18,875 nucleotides of DNA from positions 1 to 18,875 of the forward strand of contig CAZXYF010000050.1 in the NCBI GenBank assembly GCA_964644705.1, written 5' to 3'. The stretch comes from CAZXYF01 sp964644705 (GTDB lineage: Bacteria; Planctomycetota; Brocadiia; SM23-32). A model generated the notes under the pieces. The model saw only the letters and a list, made by a program, of their open reading frames with translations. It made no database searches and was not told where the DNA came from. The translations under genes and the position numbers were made by a program. This document shows, one piece after another, positions 1 through 5,847 of this stretch; positions within the stretch are counted from its first letter, which is position 1, and each line of letters starts with the position of its first letter.

Positions 1-5
1 GACAA

Positions 6-55
6 GCCCGGCAGCAGGCCCATCTGGAATAACGTGGTTCACTGAATGCTTACGT
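6..55 (+). repeat. Left arm of a 50-bp imperfect inverted repeat bracketing the locus
   Basis: Bases 6-55 match the reverse complement of 18630-18679 without gaps at 42 of 50 positions. Bases 22-39 (from atctgg to gtggtt) are identical. Similarity stops abruptly on the cluster side, after cttacgt (base 55). The outer end cannot be judged because only five more bases are available. From base 1 the arm also reads as an open frame ending at a TGA at 43-45 (IWNNVVH then stop), so it could be the tail of a gene or just part of a dispersed element. I do not recognise the family. Confidence 0.8.
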
Positions 56-160
56 TAAATTAGGGTAGCGGACCGGAAATATATTCGCAACGTCACGAAA
101 GAAATTCCGTTGTGTCGGGGGAAAGCGGGGGCGCGGAGTGGTGGTGTGGCGGGGATAAAT

Positions 161-196
161 GAGAAAAAAACGAAAAAAACGAAAAAGAGCTAAAGT
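161..196 (+). repeat. A-rich direct repeat, copy 1, ahead of the first σ28 promoter
   Basis: The block reads gagaaaaaaacgaaaaaaac followed by gaaaaagagctaaagt, and it reappears shortened at 281-307 (gagaaaaaacgaaaaaaacg, then ctaaagt). Each copy ends in the -35 element of a σ28 promoter. This suggests a local duplication of a promoter unit. A-rich tracts directly upstream of -35 often act as UP elements; that role is inferred here. Confidence 0.65.
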
Positions 197-217
197 TTTC
201 GGGAAAAGGGACGATAA
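191..217 (+). promoter_or_regulatory. σ28 (FliA) promoter P1 of flgM
   Basis: TAAAGTTT at 191-198, an 11-base spacer, then GACGATAA at 210-217. The enterobacterial σ28 consensus is TAAAGTTT-N11-GCCGATAA, so the -35 is perfect, the spacing exact, and the -10 differs at one base. It points toward flgM, about 170 bases away, and implies a long leader. Confidence 0.87.
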
Positions 218-280
218 CACTGTATAAGGAAACGACAGGGCTTATCAGGAATGGAAAATCGAAGAAAGTGCAAAAAATCC

Positions 281-307
281 GAGAAAAAACGAAAAAAACG
301 CTAAAGT
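281..307 (+). repeat. A-rich direct repeat, copy 2, ahead of the second σ28 promoter
   Basis: Second, shorter copy of the A-tract block seen at 161-196, again running straight into a TAAAGT -35 element. The copies are spaced about 110-120 bases apart, which matches the 111-base offset of the two σ28 promoters. Confidence 0.6.
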
Positions 308-328
308 CGCTTAAGCCTTGTCCGATAA
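302..328 (+). promoter_or_regulatory. σ28 (FliA) promoter P2 of flgM
   Basis: TAAAGTCG at 302-309, an 11-base spacer, then TCCGATAA at 321-328. Spacing is exact. The -35 departs from consensus at its last two bases and the -10 at its first base or two. It lies 111 bases downstream of P1 and 62 bases before the flgM start. Confidence 0.82.
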
Positions 329-390
329 CCAAAGTAGGCGAATCAGAATTGCTCGATTCATGGTGCAGTTGACACAGGGCTCAGAGGACA

Positions 391-681
391 ATGGTCAAGT
401 CAGTAAATGGTTCAGGTAAAGCCAGAAAAGGTAAAGTTTCCGGTTCCAAGCGGACTGAGAAAACGGAGCCTTCCGGTTCTGGCCGGGTGAGCCGATCGGA
501 AGAAGCCGAGAGGACGTATTCCTCCGGCGACCTGAGCGAACTGGTCAGCCGCATCAAACAGACTGATGATGTTCGTAAGAACTGGGTCCATGAGGTGAAG
601 GGCCTGTTGCGCGATGGTGAACTGCTCAAGCCGGAGGCAATACACAATGCCGCCGAAAGGATGCTCCTCGGAGAATTCTAA
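391..681 (+). CDS. flgM: Anti-σ28 factor FlgM
   Basis: Encodes 96 residues. FlgM binds the flagellar σ28 factor in the cytoplasm and is exported when the hook is complete, which releases late gene expression. The N-terminal 35 residues are Lys/Ser/Gly-rich and look disordered, as in the family. The C-terminal half, from about residue 49, carries the σ28-binding helices: a DVRKNWVHEVKGLL segment followed by a helix with an AERMLLGEF ending, which corresponds to the usual R-x-x-x-V-x-x-L/A-x-x-L pattern and terminal I-A-x-x-(M/L)-L. GAGG lies just ahead of the ATG. The two σ28 promoters upstream fit the known class III expression of flgM and strengthen the call. The 3' end overlaps the next gene. 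Confidence 0.85.
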   Translation: MVKSVNGSGKARKGKVSGSKRTEKTEPSGSGRVSRSEEAERTYSSGDLSELVSRIKQTDDVRKNWVHEVKGLLRDGELLKPEAIHNAAERMLLGEF

Positions 682-856
682 GGAGGATGATAAAAACTTT
701 CTTGGCATTTATTTTCGATGCTGCAAGGTTTATAGCCGCATCTACAAAAATGCCGAGGAAACAGCGTATTCAGGACGATGCCCGAGATGCGGGCGAAGAG
801 TGAATGTAAAAATTGGTGAAAACGGCACTGATCAACGGTTTTTTCAGGCGAGCTGA
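647..856 (+). CDS. Small zinc-ribbon-like protein overlapping flgM
   Basis: Encodes 69 residues with a YFRCC segment near residues 29-33 and a CPRCG knuckle near residues 52-56, so two Cys pairs could bind zinc as in a rubredoxin-like or zinc-ribbon fold. The C-terminal part (KIGENGT then QRFF) is compact and ends shortly after the second knuckle. I chose ATG 647 because GGAGG at 633-637 sits nine bases upstream; the earlier ATG at 614 has no comparable site. It overlaps the last 35 bases of flgM in another frame, so the two are probably translationally coupled and share the σ28 promoters. I recall similar small CC/CPRC proteins in PVC-group bacteria, but cannot verify that here. Function is unknown; protein or nucleic-acid binding is possible. 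Confidence 0.65.
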   Translation: MPPKGCSSENSKEDDKNFLGIYFRCCKVYSRIYKNAEETAYSGRCPRCGRRVNVKIGENGTDQRFFQAS

Positions 857-863
857 GCCGGAA

Positions 864-904
864 ACGTTGATTTGATTTTCAACGTACGTTGGTTTGCCCA
901 ACGT
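864..904. promoter_or_regulatory. Four alternating ACGTTG half-sites forming two adjacent hairpins
   Basis: ACGTTGA (864-870) pairs with TCAACGT (879-885), and ACGTTGG (886-892) pairs with CCAACGT (898-904). The inner two sites abut to give a perfect 12-bp palindrome, CAACGTACGTTG (880-891). The region could end transcription of the flgM unit, although no clear T run follows. It could also be an operator or a processing site upstream of the σ54 promoter. Confidence 0.5.
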
Positions 905-969
905 CATTTAAGCATGTACCGCGCGAAAGGTCTTCCGCAAATGTGAATTTAATGCGGTAGTGCTGCATC

Positions 970-975
970 TATAAT
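970..975 (+). promoter_or_regulatory. Possible σ70 -10 box (TATAAT)
   Basis: A consensus TATAAT occurs about 190 bases before the TPR gene. At 16-18 base spacing the only upstream hexamers are TTTAAT-like, a poor -35. It could provide basal expression of the two-component system, but chance is a real alternative. Confidence 0.25.
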
Positions 976-1025
976 CGTGGAACGAGAGCAGGAATTGCTG
1001 CCTGTCTGAAAATCCTTCCGGGTTT

Positions 1026-1043
1026 TTGGCAGGCCTTTTGCAT
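1026..1043 (+). promoter_or_regulatory. σ54 promoter of the TPR / two-component operon
   Basis: The sequence TTGGCAGGCCTTTTGCAT has GG at 1028-1029 and GC at 1040-1041 separated by exactly ten bases, the invariant -24/-12 geometry of σ54 promoters, and it keeps most of TTGGCACG-N4-TTGCA. Transcription would begin near 1052. The operon ends in an NtrC-type σ54 activator, so self-activation is plausible. Confidence 0.72.
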
Positions 1044-1054
1044 TTAAAACCCAG

Positions 1055-1078
1055 TGCCGGAAGAGCAAAAATCCGGCA
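1055..1078 (+). other. Stem-loop at the start of the predicted leader
   Basis: TGCCGGA (1055-1061) and TCCGGCA (1072-1078) form a perfect 7-bp stem with a ten-base A-rich loop. It begins a few bases after the predicted σ54 start, so it could stabilise the 5' end of the message. No T run follows, so it is not an obvious terminator. Confidence 0.45.
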
Positions 1079-1164
1079 AACGGCGCAGCGCGTCGGGTTC
1101 TGACCAGATCTGACCGCTGCAGGCCGCTGATTCTGATTCGCCTGCTTTTGTTTCCGGAACGTCT

Positions 1165-3615
1165 ATGTCTGAGGAAGACAAGAATAGTGCTGAACGGAAC
1201 GACTCCCCCGATGATTCATTCCTGAAGACTGTGGGAGAAACGGCCGCTGATATTATGCAGGGAGCCGTTTCCGGTGCGGGGAAAGTCGGTCGGGCGATCC
1301 TTTCGGTGGTTGACGGCGGGGAAGAGGAGGGGAATTCCGAGGATGATTCCACCGGCGAAGAGGAAAGTGATGCGGCGGAAAAAGAGCAAGGGGAAGCATC
1401 GGGATCCGGGGAGGACGAGGACGTTGAAGGCGGTGAAGATGACGGGGGATCCGAAAATGCAGGCGCGACCGAAATTCTGAGACGCCATCCCGTCTTGATT
1501 GGCGGCGGGGCGGTGGCCTTTGTGGCGGTATTCGTGGGGACGATCTTTGCTGTTTACGCCTTCATGGGGGAGAAGCGCACGAGCGATCAAACGGACGGGG
1601 ACGGCGTGGCGGCCGGTTTTACCCAACAGGATCCCACCTCCGAAGTTGTTGACGCGGCCGACCGGTTGCTCGATCAGGGAAAGATGAAGACGGCAAAAAA
1701 GCTATACCGGCTCGGATGGAGCCAGCGCGATGATGATGTGAAGGATGCGCTGGTGGCCGGTGTGCGGCTCTCCAACCTACTTATTACCGATAAAAAATCT
1801 GAAGAAGCAGCGGGGATACTTCGGGAGATACGCAACAGAACATATCCGGGATCGGGCTTATGGGCGTATGCAGTGATCGGACTGACCCATCTGACACGGA
1901 AGGCCGGAAAACGAGAAAAATACCTACAGAACCTCTATCGGCTTCGCGCCAATGCCGGCCGATATGCTCCGACGCGGAGGGATGCGGTCAGGGCGTGGAC
2001 CGAGTACCGGCTGGGAATCTCCAAATTCCAGGCCTGCAAGGTCGATGACCGGGGGGGAGCTTCCCCGTTGACGATTCCGGGGATGCTGTTCGGTGAGCAG
2101 AAATTGAACCAGGCGCTTTTCTCCGATCTGATGGATGACGTTGTATTCAGGGCTGACAGGACGGAGAAACTGAACGTGGAGAAGACGATGGCCGGTGTTC
2201 GTCTGACCGGCAGAGGCGTGACCCTCGGGCGTTTTCTCACCGCGATAAAAGAAGTCGGCGCGCGCCGGGTGGTGTGCGAGGATTGGTGCGACAGGAAAGT
2301 GTATGGGGAGATGGAAGAGGTTCGTCCGAATCGGGCGGTGGATATTGTTCTGGGGACACTTGGCCTCAAACGGAAAAAACGCGAGGGAATGCCCGACGGT
2401 ATCGTTCCCATGCTGAAAGAAGGTGAGCGCCGGACGAGTCAGGCGGAAGCCCTCAGCAGTCTGGAACGTTTCGTTCTTCTGTATCCGAACAGCGAGTATG
2501 TGGCAGAAACGTATTATGCGATTAGCTATCTGCATTTGCTTGAGGATCAACCCGGACGGGCATTGAACCAGGTCCAGATTTTGCTGAACCGTTTCCCGGA
2601 TTCGAAGTGGACCCGTCCCGCCAATTACCTGGCCGGGTATGTAAGTATCGAAAATGAAGCCTGGAAGAATGCCGCCTCGTTTATGAGAAAGGCGGAAGAG
2701 GGATTCTGGACGGGGCAATTATACGCAAAAGGTTGGATGGGGCATATCCTGTCTCAGATGGAGAAATGGGAACCGGCGGTTCGGAAGCTGAAACCCGTTT
2801 TGAACGAGGACATTCCCGTCGAGTTCCGGGGGCAGCTCACCTACGATCTGGCGACCGCCCTCGAGCATTCGTCCGGTTTGAATGAGCGCGTTCGCCAGCT
2901 GTATGCGGAATCGCGCAATCTTGTTCCGCGGAGTAGCACGGCGGTGCAGGCTCTGGCCGCGATGGCCCGGATTGCGATGCAAGATCGGCTTCCTGAGAGA
3001 GCGTCGGAATTGATCAGACGTGGCATGCAATCAGAACATAGTGACGCGGTGGTGTGGAAGAATCTCTGGTCCCGGCTGGTCAAAACATACAACGAGGTGG
3101 GGCGTCCGGTGCAGGCAGTGGTGAGTGGGATGGTGGTTCTGGAACAACTGGATGGCGACGTGCCGATGCCGCTTGTGGAAGCACTGGCGAGTGCGTGCGA
3201 GACGGCCGAGATGTACGAGGCGGGTCTGTCAATTGTGGAAGAATTGAAACTGGATAAATTCGAGTCACGGCACCGGGCGTGGATCCTGATGCACAAGGCG
3301 AAGATGCTGCTGGAGCTCAACCGGCCGGATGCGGCCCACACGACGCTAAAGACCGCGCAGAATCTCAACACCCCGAAAAAAATCGCGTATCAGATAAGTG
3401 CGCAGATTGGTGAAGCGGAATTGCAGCGAGGTAATGATCAGCGGGTTCTGTCCATCTGTCGCGAGCTGCTGGATGGAGGCAAACCCACGCTGGTGGAGCG
3501 ACAGGCCCTCTCCCTGCTGGGTCGGTATTACGAGTCCCGGGATCAATATTTGAAGGCAACCCGGGTGTATGAGGGGCAGTACTGGGTGTCTCCGGACTGG
3601 GAGGAAACGGAATGA
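1165..3615 (+). CDS. Membrane-anchored TPR protein with an internal STN-like domain
   Basis: Encodes 816 residues. The N-terminal ~105 residues are hydrophilic with a very acidic Glu/Asp/Gly/Ser stretch (about 52-98). One membrane helix spans about 108-134, with RR just before it, suggesting a cytoplasmic N-terminus and periplasmic bulk. Helical repeats of TPR type occupy about 160-260 and 425-810, including a segment near 425-480 (YPNSEYVAETYYAISYLHLL, later RFPDS) typical of periplasmic TPR proteins such as BamD/YbgF. Between them, about 342-415, is a stretch resembling the secretin/TonB short N-terminal (STN) fold: a V-x-L...LGRFL-x-A-I start, then AVDIVLGTLGL. Secretin or receptor pore domains are absent. 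I do not know a named homologue. It heads an operon with a flagellar two-component system, so a scaffold or sensor of flagellar assembly is a reasonable inference. The ribosome site is weak (CGGA). Confidence 0.8.
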   Translation: MSEEDKNSAERNDSPDDSFLKTVGETAADIMQGAVSGAGKVGRAILSVVDGGEEEGNSEDDSTGEEESDAAEKEQGEASGSGEDEDVEGGEDDGGSENAGATEILRRHPVLIGGGAVAFVAVFVGTIFAVYAFMGEKRTSDQTDGDGVAAGFTQQDPTSEVVDAADRLLDQGKMKTAKKLYRLGWSQRDDDVKDALVAGVRLSNLLITDKKSEEAAGILREIRNRTYPGSGLWAYAVIGLTHLTRKAGKREKYLQNLYRLRANAGRYAPTRRDAVRAWTEYRLGISKFQACKVDDRGGASPLTIPGMLFGEQKLNQALFSDLMDDVVFRADRTEKLNVEKTMAGVRLTGRGVTLGRFLTAIKEVGARRVVCEDWCDRKVYGEMEEVRPNRAVDIVLGTLGLKRKKREGMPDGIVPMLKEGERRTSQAEALSSLERFVLLYPNSEYVAETYYAISYLHLLEDQPGRALNQVQILLNRFPDSKWTRPANYLAGYVSIENEAWKNAASFMRKAEEGFWTGQLYAKGWMGHILSQMEKWEPAVRKLKPVLNEDIPVEFRGQLTYDLATALEHSSGLNERVRQLYAESRNLVPRSSTAVQALAAMARIAMQDRLPERASELIRRGMQSEHSDAVVWKNLWSRLVKTYNEVGRPVQAVVSGMVVLEQLDGDVPMPLVEALASACETAEMYEAGLSIVEELKLDKFESRHRAWILMHKAKMLLELNRPDAAHTTLKTAQNLNTPKKIAYQISAQIGEAELQRGNDQRVLSICRELLDGGKPTLVERQALSLLGRYYESRDQYLKATRVYEGQYWVSPDWEETE

Positions 3616-4175
3616 AAACGATTGTTCTGGTCCTGACCGCCATCATTCTGGCGTCCGCATGCCGGGCGAACGAGGTTCAGGCGGGGGAGACGGCAGAGCC
3701 CCACGAGGCGTGGAAGGCGAATTACGGCGCGCTGGAGGACGAGAACCTCAAATCACTTCTGAAGTCGGCTCATAAACTTCTGTCGGCCACGCGGAAATTG
3801 CCCGATGAGGTGGAGCTGTATTCCGGCGAAAAAAAGGGCGGACGGGAAGAAGAAGCGGAATCGGAAGGGGAAAAAGGCTGGGTCAAACTGGTGGATCCCC
3901 CGGCGGTCTCCCTGGACCGATTCGCCCGGGCCTGCGAGAAAGCCGGTAGGTATGAACAGGCCGCTGAGTTGTACATGAAGCTGATTGAAAAGCATCCCGG
4001 GGGAAGACATTATCAGAAAATGTGGTTCATCTGCCGGCGGATAGCCGGAGCGAAGCTGGAGGACATCACTTCCGAGATGGATGAGCGTGGCCTGGATAAG
4101 CCGGAAAAGAGCTGGTTGGAATGGTCGAAGAAAGTGGATCAGTTATCCATATCTTTAGAAGAAGGAGGAAAATAA
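3612..4175 (+). CDS. Exported small protein with a TPR-like motif, possible lipoprotein
   Basis: Encodes 187 residues. Residues 1-16 form a signal peptide ending in LASAC, with Cys17. The Cys is placed as in a lipobox, but -3 is Ala rather than Leu, so either a lipoprotein or ordinary signal-peptidase I cleavage is possible. The mature part has a Lys/Glu-rich linker (about 73-88) and one helical hairpin of TPR type near 98-130 (LDRFARACEKAGRYEQAAEL). Its ATG overlaps the stop of the preceding TPR gene (ATGA at 3612-3615), so the two are almost certainly co-translated and may form one periplasmic complex. No specific family is recognised. Confidence 0.75.
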   Translation: MKTIVLVLTAIILASACRANEVQAGETAEPHEAWKANYGALEDENLKSLLKSAHKLLSATRKLPDEVELYSGEKKGGREEEAESEGEKGWVKLVDPPAVSLDRFARACEKAGRYEQAAELYMKLIEKHPGGRHYQKMWFICRRIAGAKLEDITSEMDERGLDKPEKSWLEWSKKVDQLSISLEEGGK

Positions 4176-4591
4176 TGGATCGTGCAGAGGAAAAAATGAT
4201 GGAAGCATACAGCAAGCAGGAAGAGATCTACACCGACATTCTGGAACTGGTTAAGAAACAGAAGGAGCTTCTGGGCGACCATTCGGATCGAGATACCGCC
4301 CGGATCGTTTATCTGTGTGAGGAAGTGGAGCAGCATCTGGAGGAAATCGAGGATATTGAGGAGCGAATTGTGCAGGAGAAACGAGAGTGTCTTGATACGG
4401 AGGATGACCTTCCGCCCACGCTGGAAAACATGCTGGGACGTATCGCTCAAAAAATTGAGGACACCCATCGCCTGCAGGAAGAAGTGCAGACCAAACTTGC
4501 CGAGCGAGTGGGCCCGATGTCCAACGAAGCGCCGGCATCGGATAATCCGGCGGTCGCGCGACGAGCTCAAAAAATGTATAGCGCCACGTGA
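4175..4591 (+). CDS. Helical coiled-coil protein, FlgN-like candidate
   Basis: Encodes 138 residues, almost wholly charged amphipathic helix from 1 to about 110, with a short flexible tail. I chose ATG 4175 (TAATG overlap with the previous stop) because AGGAGG lies six bases ahead; an upstream in-frame start at 4121 has no such site and would add an implausible RRRRK segment. Size, helical character and position beside flagellar regulators fit a FlgN/FliT-type export chaperone for hook-associated proteins. That family is recognised mostly by fold, so the assignment is an inference. A soluble adaptor between the membrane TPR proteins and the kinase encoded next is an alternative. The end overlaps a GTG in frame with the kinase gene. 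Confidence 0.7.
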   Translation: MDRAEEKMMEAYSKQEEIYTDILELVKKQKELLGDHSDRDTARIVYLCEEVEQHLEEIEDIEERIVQEKRECLDTEDDLPPTLENMLGRIAQKIEDTHRLQEEVQTKLAERVGPMSNEAPASDNPAVARRAQKMYSAT

Positions 4592-4599
4592 GGTCCATC

Positions 4600-5847
4600 A
4601 TGCCTGAAACACTCGAAAAAGTTGACGACACCGCGTCAGTGGCCGATCTGGAGAAAACGTTCCGGCGATTCCGACGGCGGACGGCAGCTCTGCGTAACAC
4701 CTACGTTGAGCTGCGTGATGAAGCCGAACGAATGAACGAAGAACTCCAGCAGGCCAACCGACGGCTCGAGGAAAAAGTTCGAGAACTGGAAGAGGTCAAC
4801 TCCTTTCAGAACAGTATCCTGGCCAGTCTCCCGGTCGGTGTTATCGTCGCTGATCTGGATGGGGTGATCAAGCGATTCAACCTCGCCGCGGAAGACATCT
4901 GGCAGGTGGATGCCGAGGAGGCCATCGGCCGGTCGGTGGATGCGGTTCTGGGAGGGCATTCTCAGGCTCTGCACGGAGTGCTTTCGGGTGATGTTCAGCG
5001 GCAGACGCGACAGATTGAAGCCGAAGATAAGGGTATGGTGTTGTCCAGCACGGTCAATACCGTCCGGAACGGTCAGGGAGAAGCGATTGGTGTTATCCAG
5101 CTGGATCGGGATGTGAGCCGGGTGCAGCGGCTGGAGGACCAGTTGAGTCACTCGGAAAATCTGGCGGATCTGGGCCGCAGTGCAGCGGGCATGGCGCACG
5201 AAGTGAGAAAACCCCTCAACGGGATTAAGGGGTTCGCCAGCCTTCTGCGCCGGGTGACTGATGGCGAATCCGCCGACAAATACAGTTCCCGCATAATGGA
5301 AGCGGCGGGCCGTCTGGATTCGATGCTGGAGGATTTGCTGGATTTTGCACAGCCGGAGGATGTGGAAACCGGGTCGGTGGATTTGCGTCGTCTATCCCGC
5401 CAGGTGGCGGATTTTGTCGAGGCGGAGGATGAAGTGGAAGACGCCGATGTGAGTGTTGAGGTGGAGGTCGATGAGAACGCGCGCATTGTGGCTGGCGATG
5501 CGGACAAGATGGAGCAGGTTTTGCTGAACCTGGTTAAAAATGGTGTGGAAGCGATTGAAACGAACGGGCGGGTACTGATTGGCACCGAACGCGTTGAACT
5601 GAGCGGAGAACCAAAGGTGCAGGTCTCGGTGACCGATGATGGTCAGGGGATACCCGAAGAGAAGCAGGACGATATTGTGGAGCCATTCATCACGGACAAA
5701 GATGGTGGGAGCGGGCTCGGTCTGGCGATGGTTCAGAAGATTTTGCGGATGCACGGGACGGAGATGGATATTGAGAGTGAACCCGGAGTGGGAACCAGTA
5801 TGCAATTTTATCTCTCCGTGAGTGAGAAAGGTAATCATAATGATTAA
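4600..5847 (+). CDS. Soluble PAS-domain sensor histidine kinase (FlrB/FleS/AtoS-like)
   Basis: Encodes 415 residues with no membrane segment. A coiled coil covers about 14-68, a PAS domain about 70-170 (VGVIVADLDGVIKRFN), and a HisKA domain begins near 185. The phosphoacceptor is His200 in AGMAHEVRKPLNGIKG. The ATPase domain shows the N box (NLVKNGVEAI, about 310-319), G1 (DDGQGIP, about 346-352) and G2 (GGSGLGLAM, about 369-377). ATG 4600 is preferred over GTG 4588 because GAGG at 4590-4593 is correctly spaced for it. In flagellar systems such kinases phosphorylate the σ54 activator, as FlrB/FleS do for FlrC/FleR and FlgS for FlgR. The activator gene overlaps its end. With no transmembrane sensor, the signal must be cytoplasmic, possibly the state of the export apparatus. 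Confidence 0.9.
   Translation: MPETLEKVDDTASVADLEKTFRRFRRRTAALRNTYVELRDEAERMNEELQQANRRLEEKVRELEEVNSFQNSILASLPVGVIVADLDGVIKRFNLAAEDIWQVDAEEAIGRSVDAVLGGHSQALHGVLSGDVQRQTRQIEAEDKGMVLSSTVNTVRNGQGEAIGVIQLDRDVSRVQRLEDQLSHSENLADLGRSAAGMAHEVRKPLNGIKGFASLLRRVTDGESADKYSSRIMEAAGRLDSMLEDLLDFAQPEDVETGSVDLRRLSRQVADFVEAEDEVEDADVSVEVEVDENARIVAGDADKMEQVLLNLVKNGVEAIETNGRVLIGTERVELSGEPKVQVSVTDDGQGIPEEKQDDIVEPFITDKDGGSGLGLAMVQKILRMHGTEMDIESEPGVGTSMQFYLSVSEKGNHND

Larger units (their letters stand above)
56..390. other. Promoter-bearing intergenic region upstream of flgM
   Basis: I see no credible gene in this 335-base stretch. It is rich in A tracts and contains two σ28-type promoters (191-217 and 302-328), both pointing toward flgM. 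A minus-strand open frame across 93-332 translates to a Phe/Ser-rich sequence and is the complement of these A tracts, not a gene. Confidence 0.7.
857..1164. other. Intergenic region between the flgM unit and the regulatory operon
   Basis: These 308 bases hold no convincing ORF. They contain two adjacent ACGTTG-based hairpins (864-904), a TATAAT (970-975) with no good -35 box, a σ54 promoter (1026-1043), and a 7-bp stem-loop (1055-1078) close to the predicted σ54 start site. A minus-strand ORF at 1044-1352 is the shadow of the acidic N-terminus of the following gene. Confidence 0.7.

Noticed and set aside
1..45. C-terminal end of an upstream protein-coding gene
   Set aside because: The frame is open from base 1 but only 14 codons are visible and all but the first lie in the inverted repeat, so coding cannot be separated from repeat sequence.
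93..332. Minus-strand ORF upstream of flgM
   Set aside because: Phe/Ser-rich translation is produced by the complement of the A tracts, and the region is occupied by two σ28 promoters.
687..800. ORF from ATG 687 with AGGAGG immediately before it
   Set aside because: The Shine-Dalgarno abuts the ATG with almost no spacing, and the 37-codon product has no features; the overlapping zinc-ribbon frame is better supported.
1005..1027. Rho-independent terminator (AAAATCC with GGGTTTT)
   Set aside because: The stem is AT-rich with a G-T pair and merges into the σ54 -24 element; too weak to call.
1924..2718. Minus-strand ORF of 264 codons
   Set aside because: It lies wholly inside the TPR gene on the other strand, has no ribosome site, and reads as a His/Pro/Arg-rich shadow with no domain.
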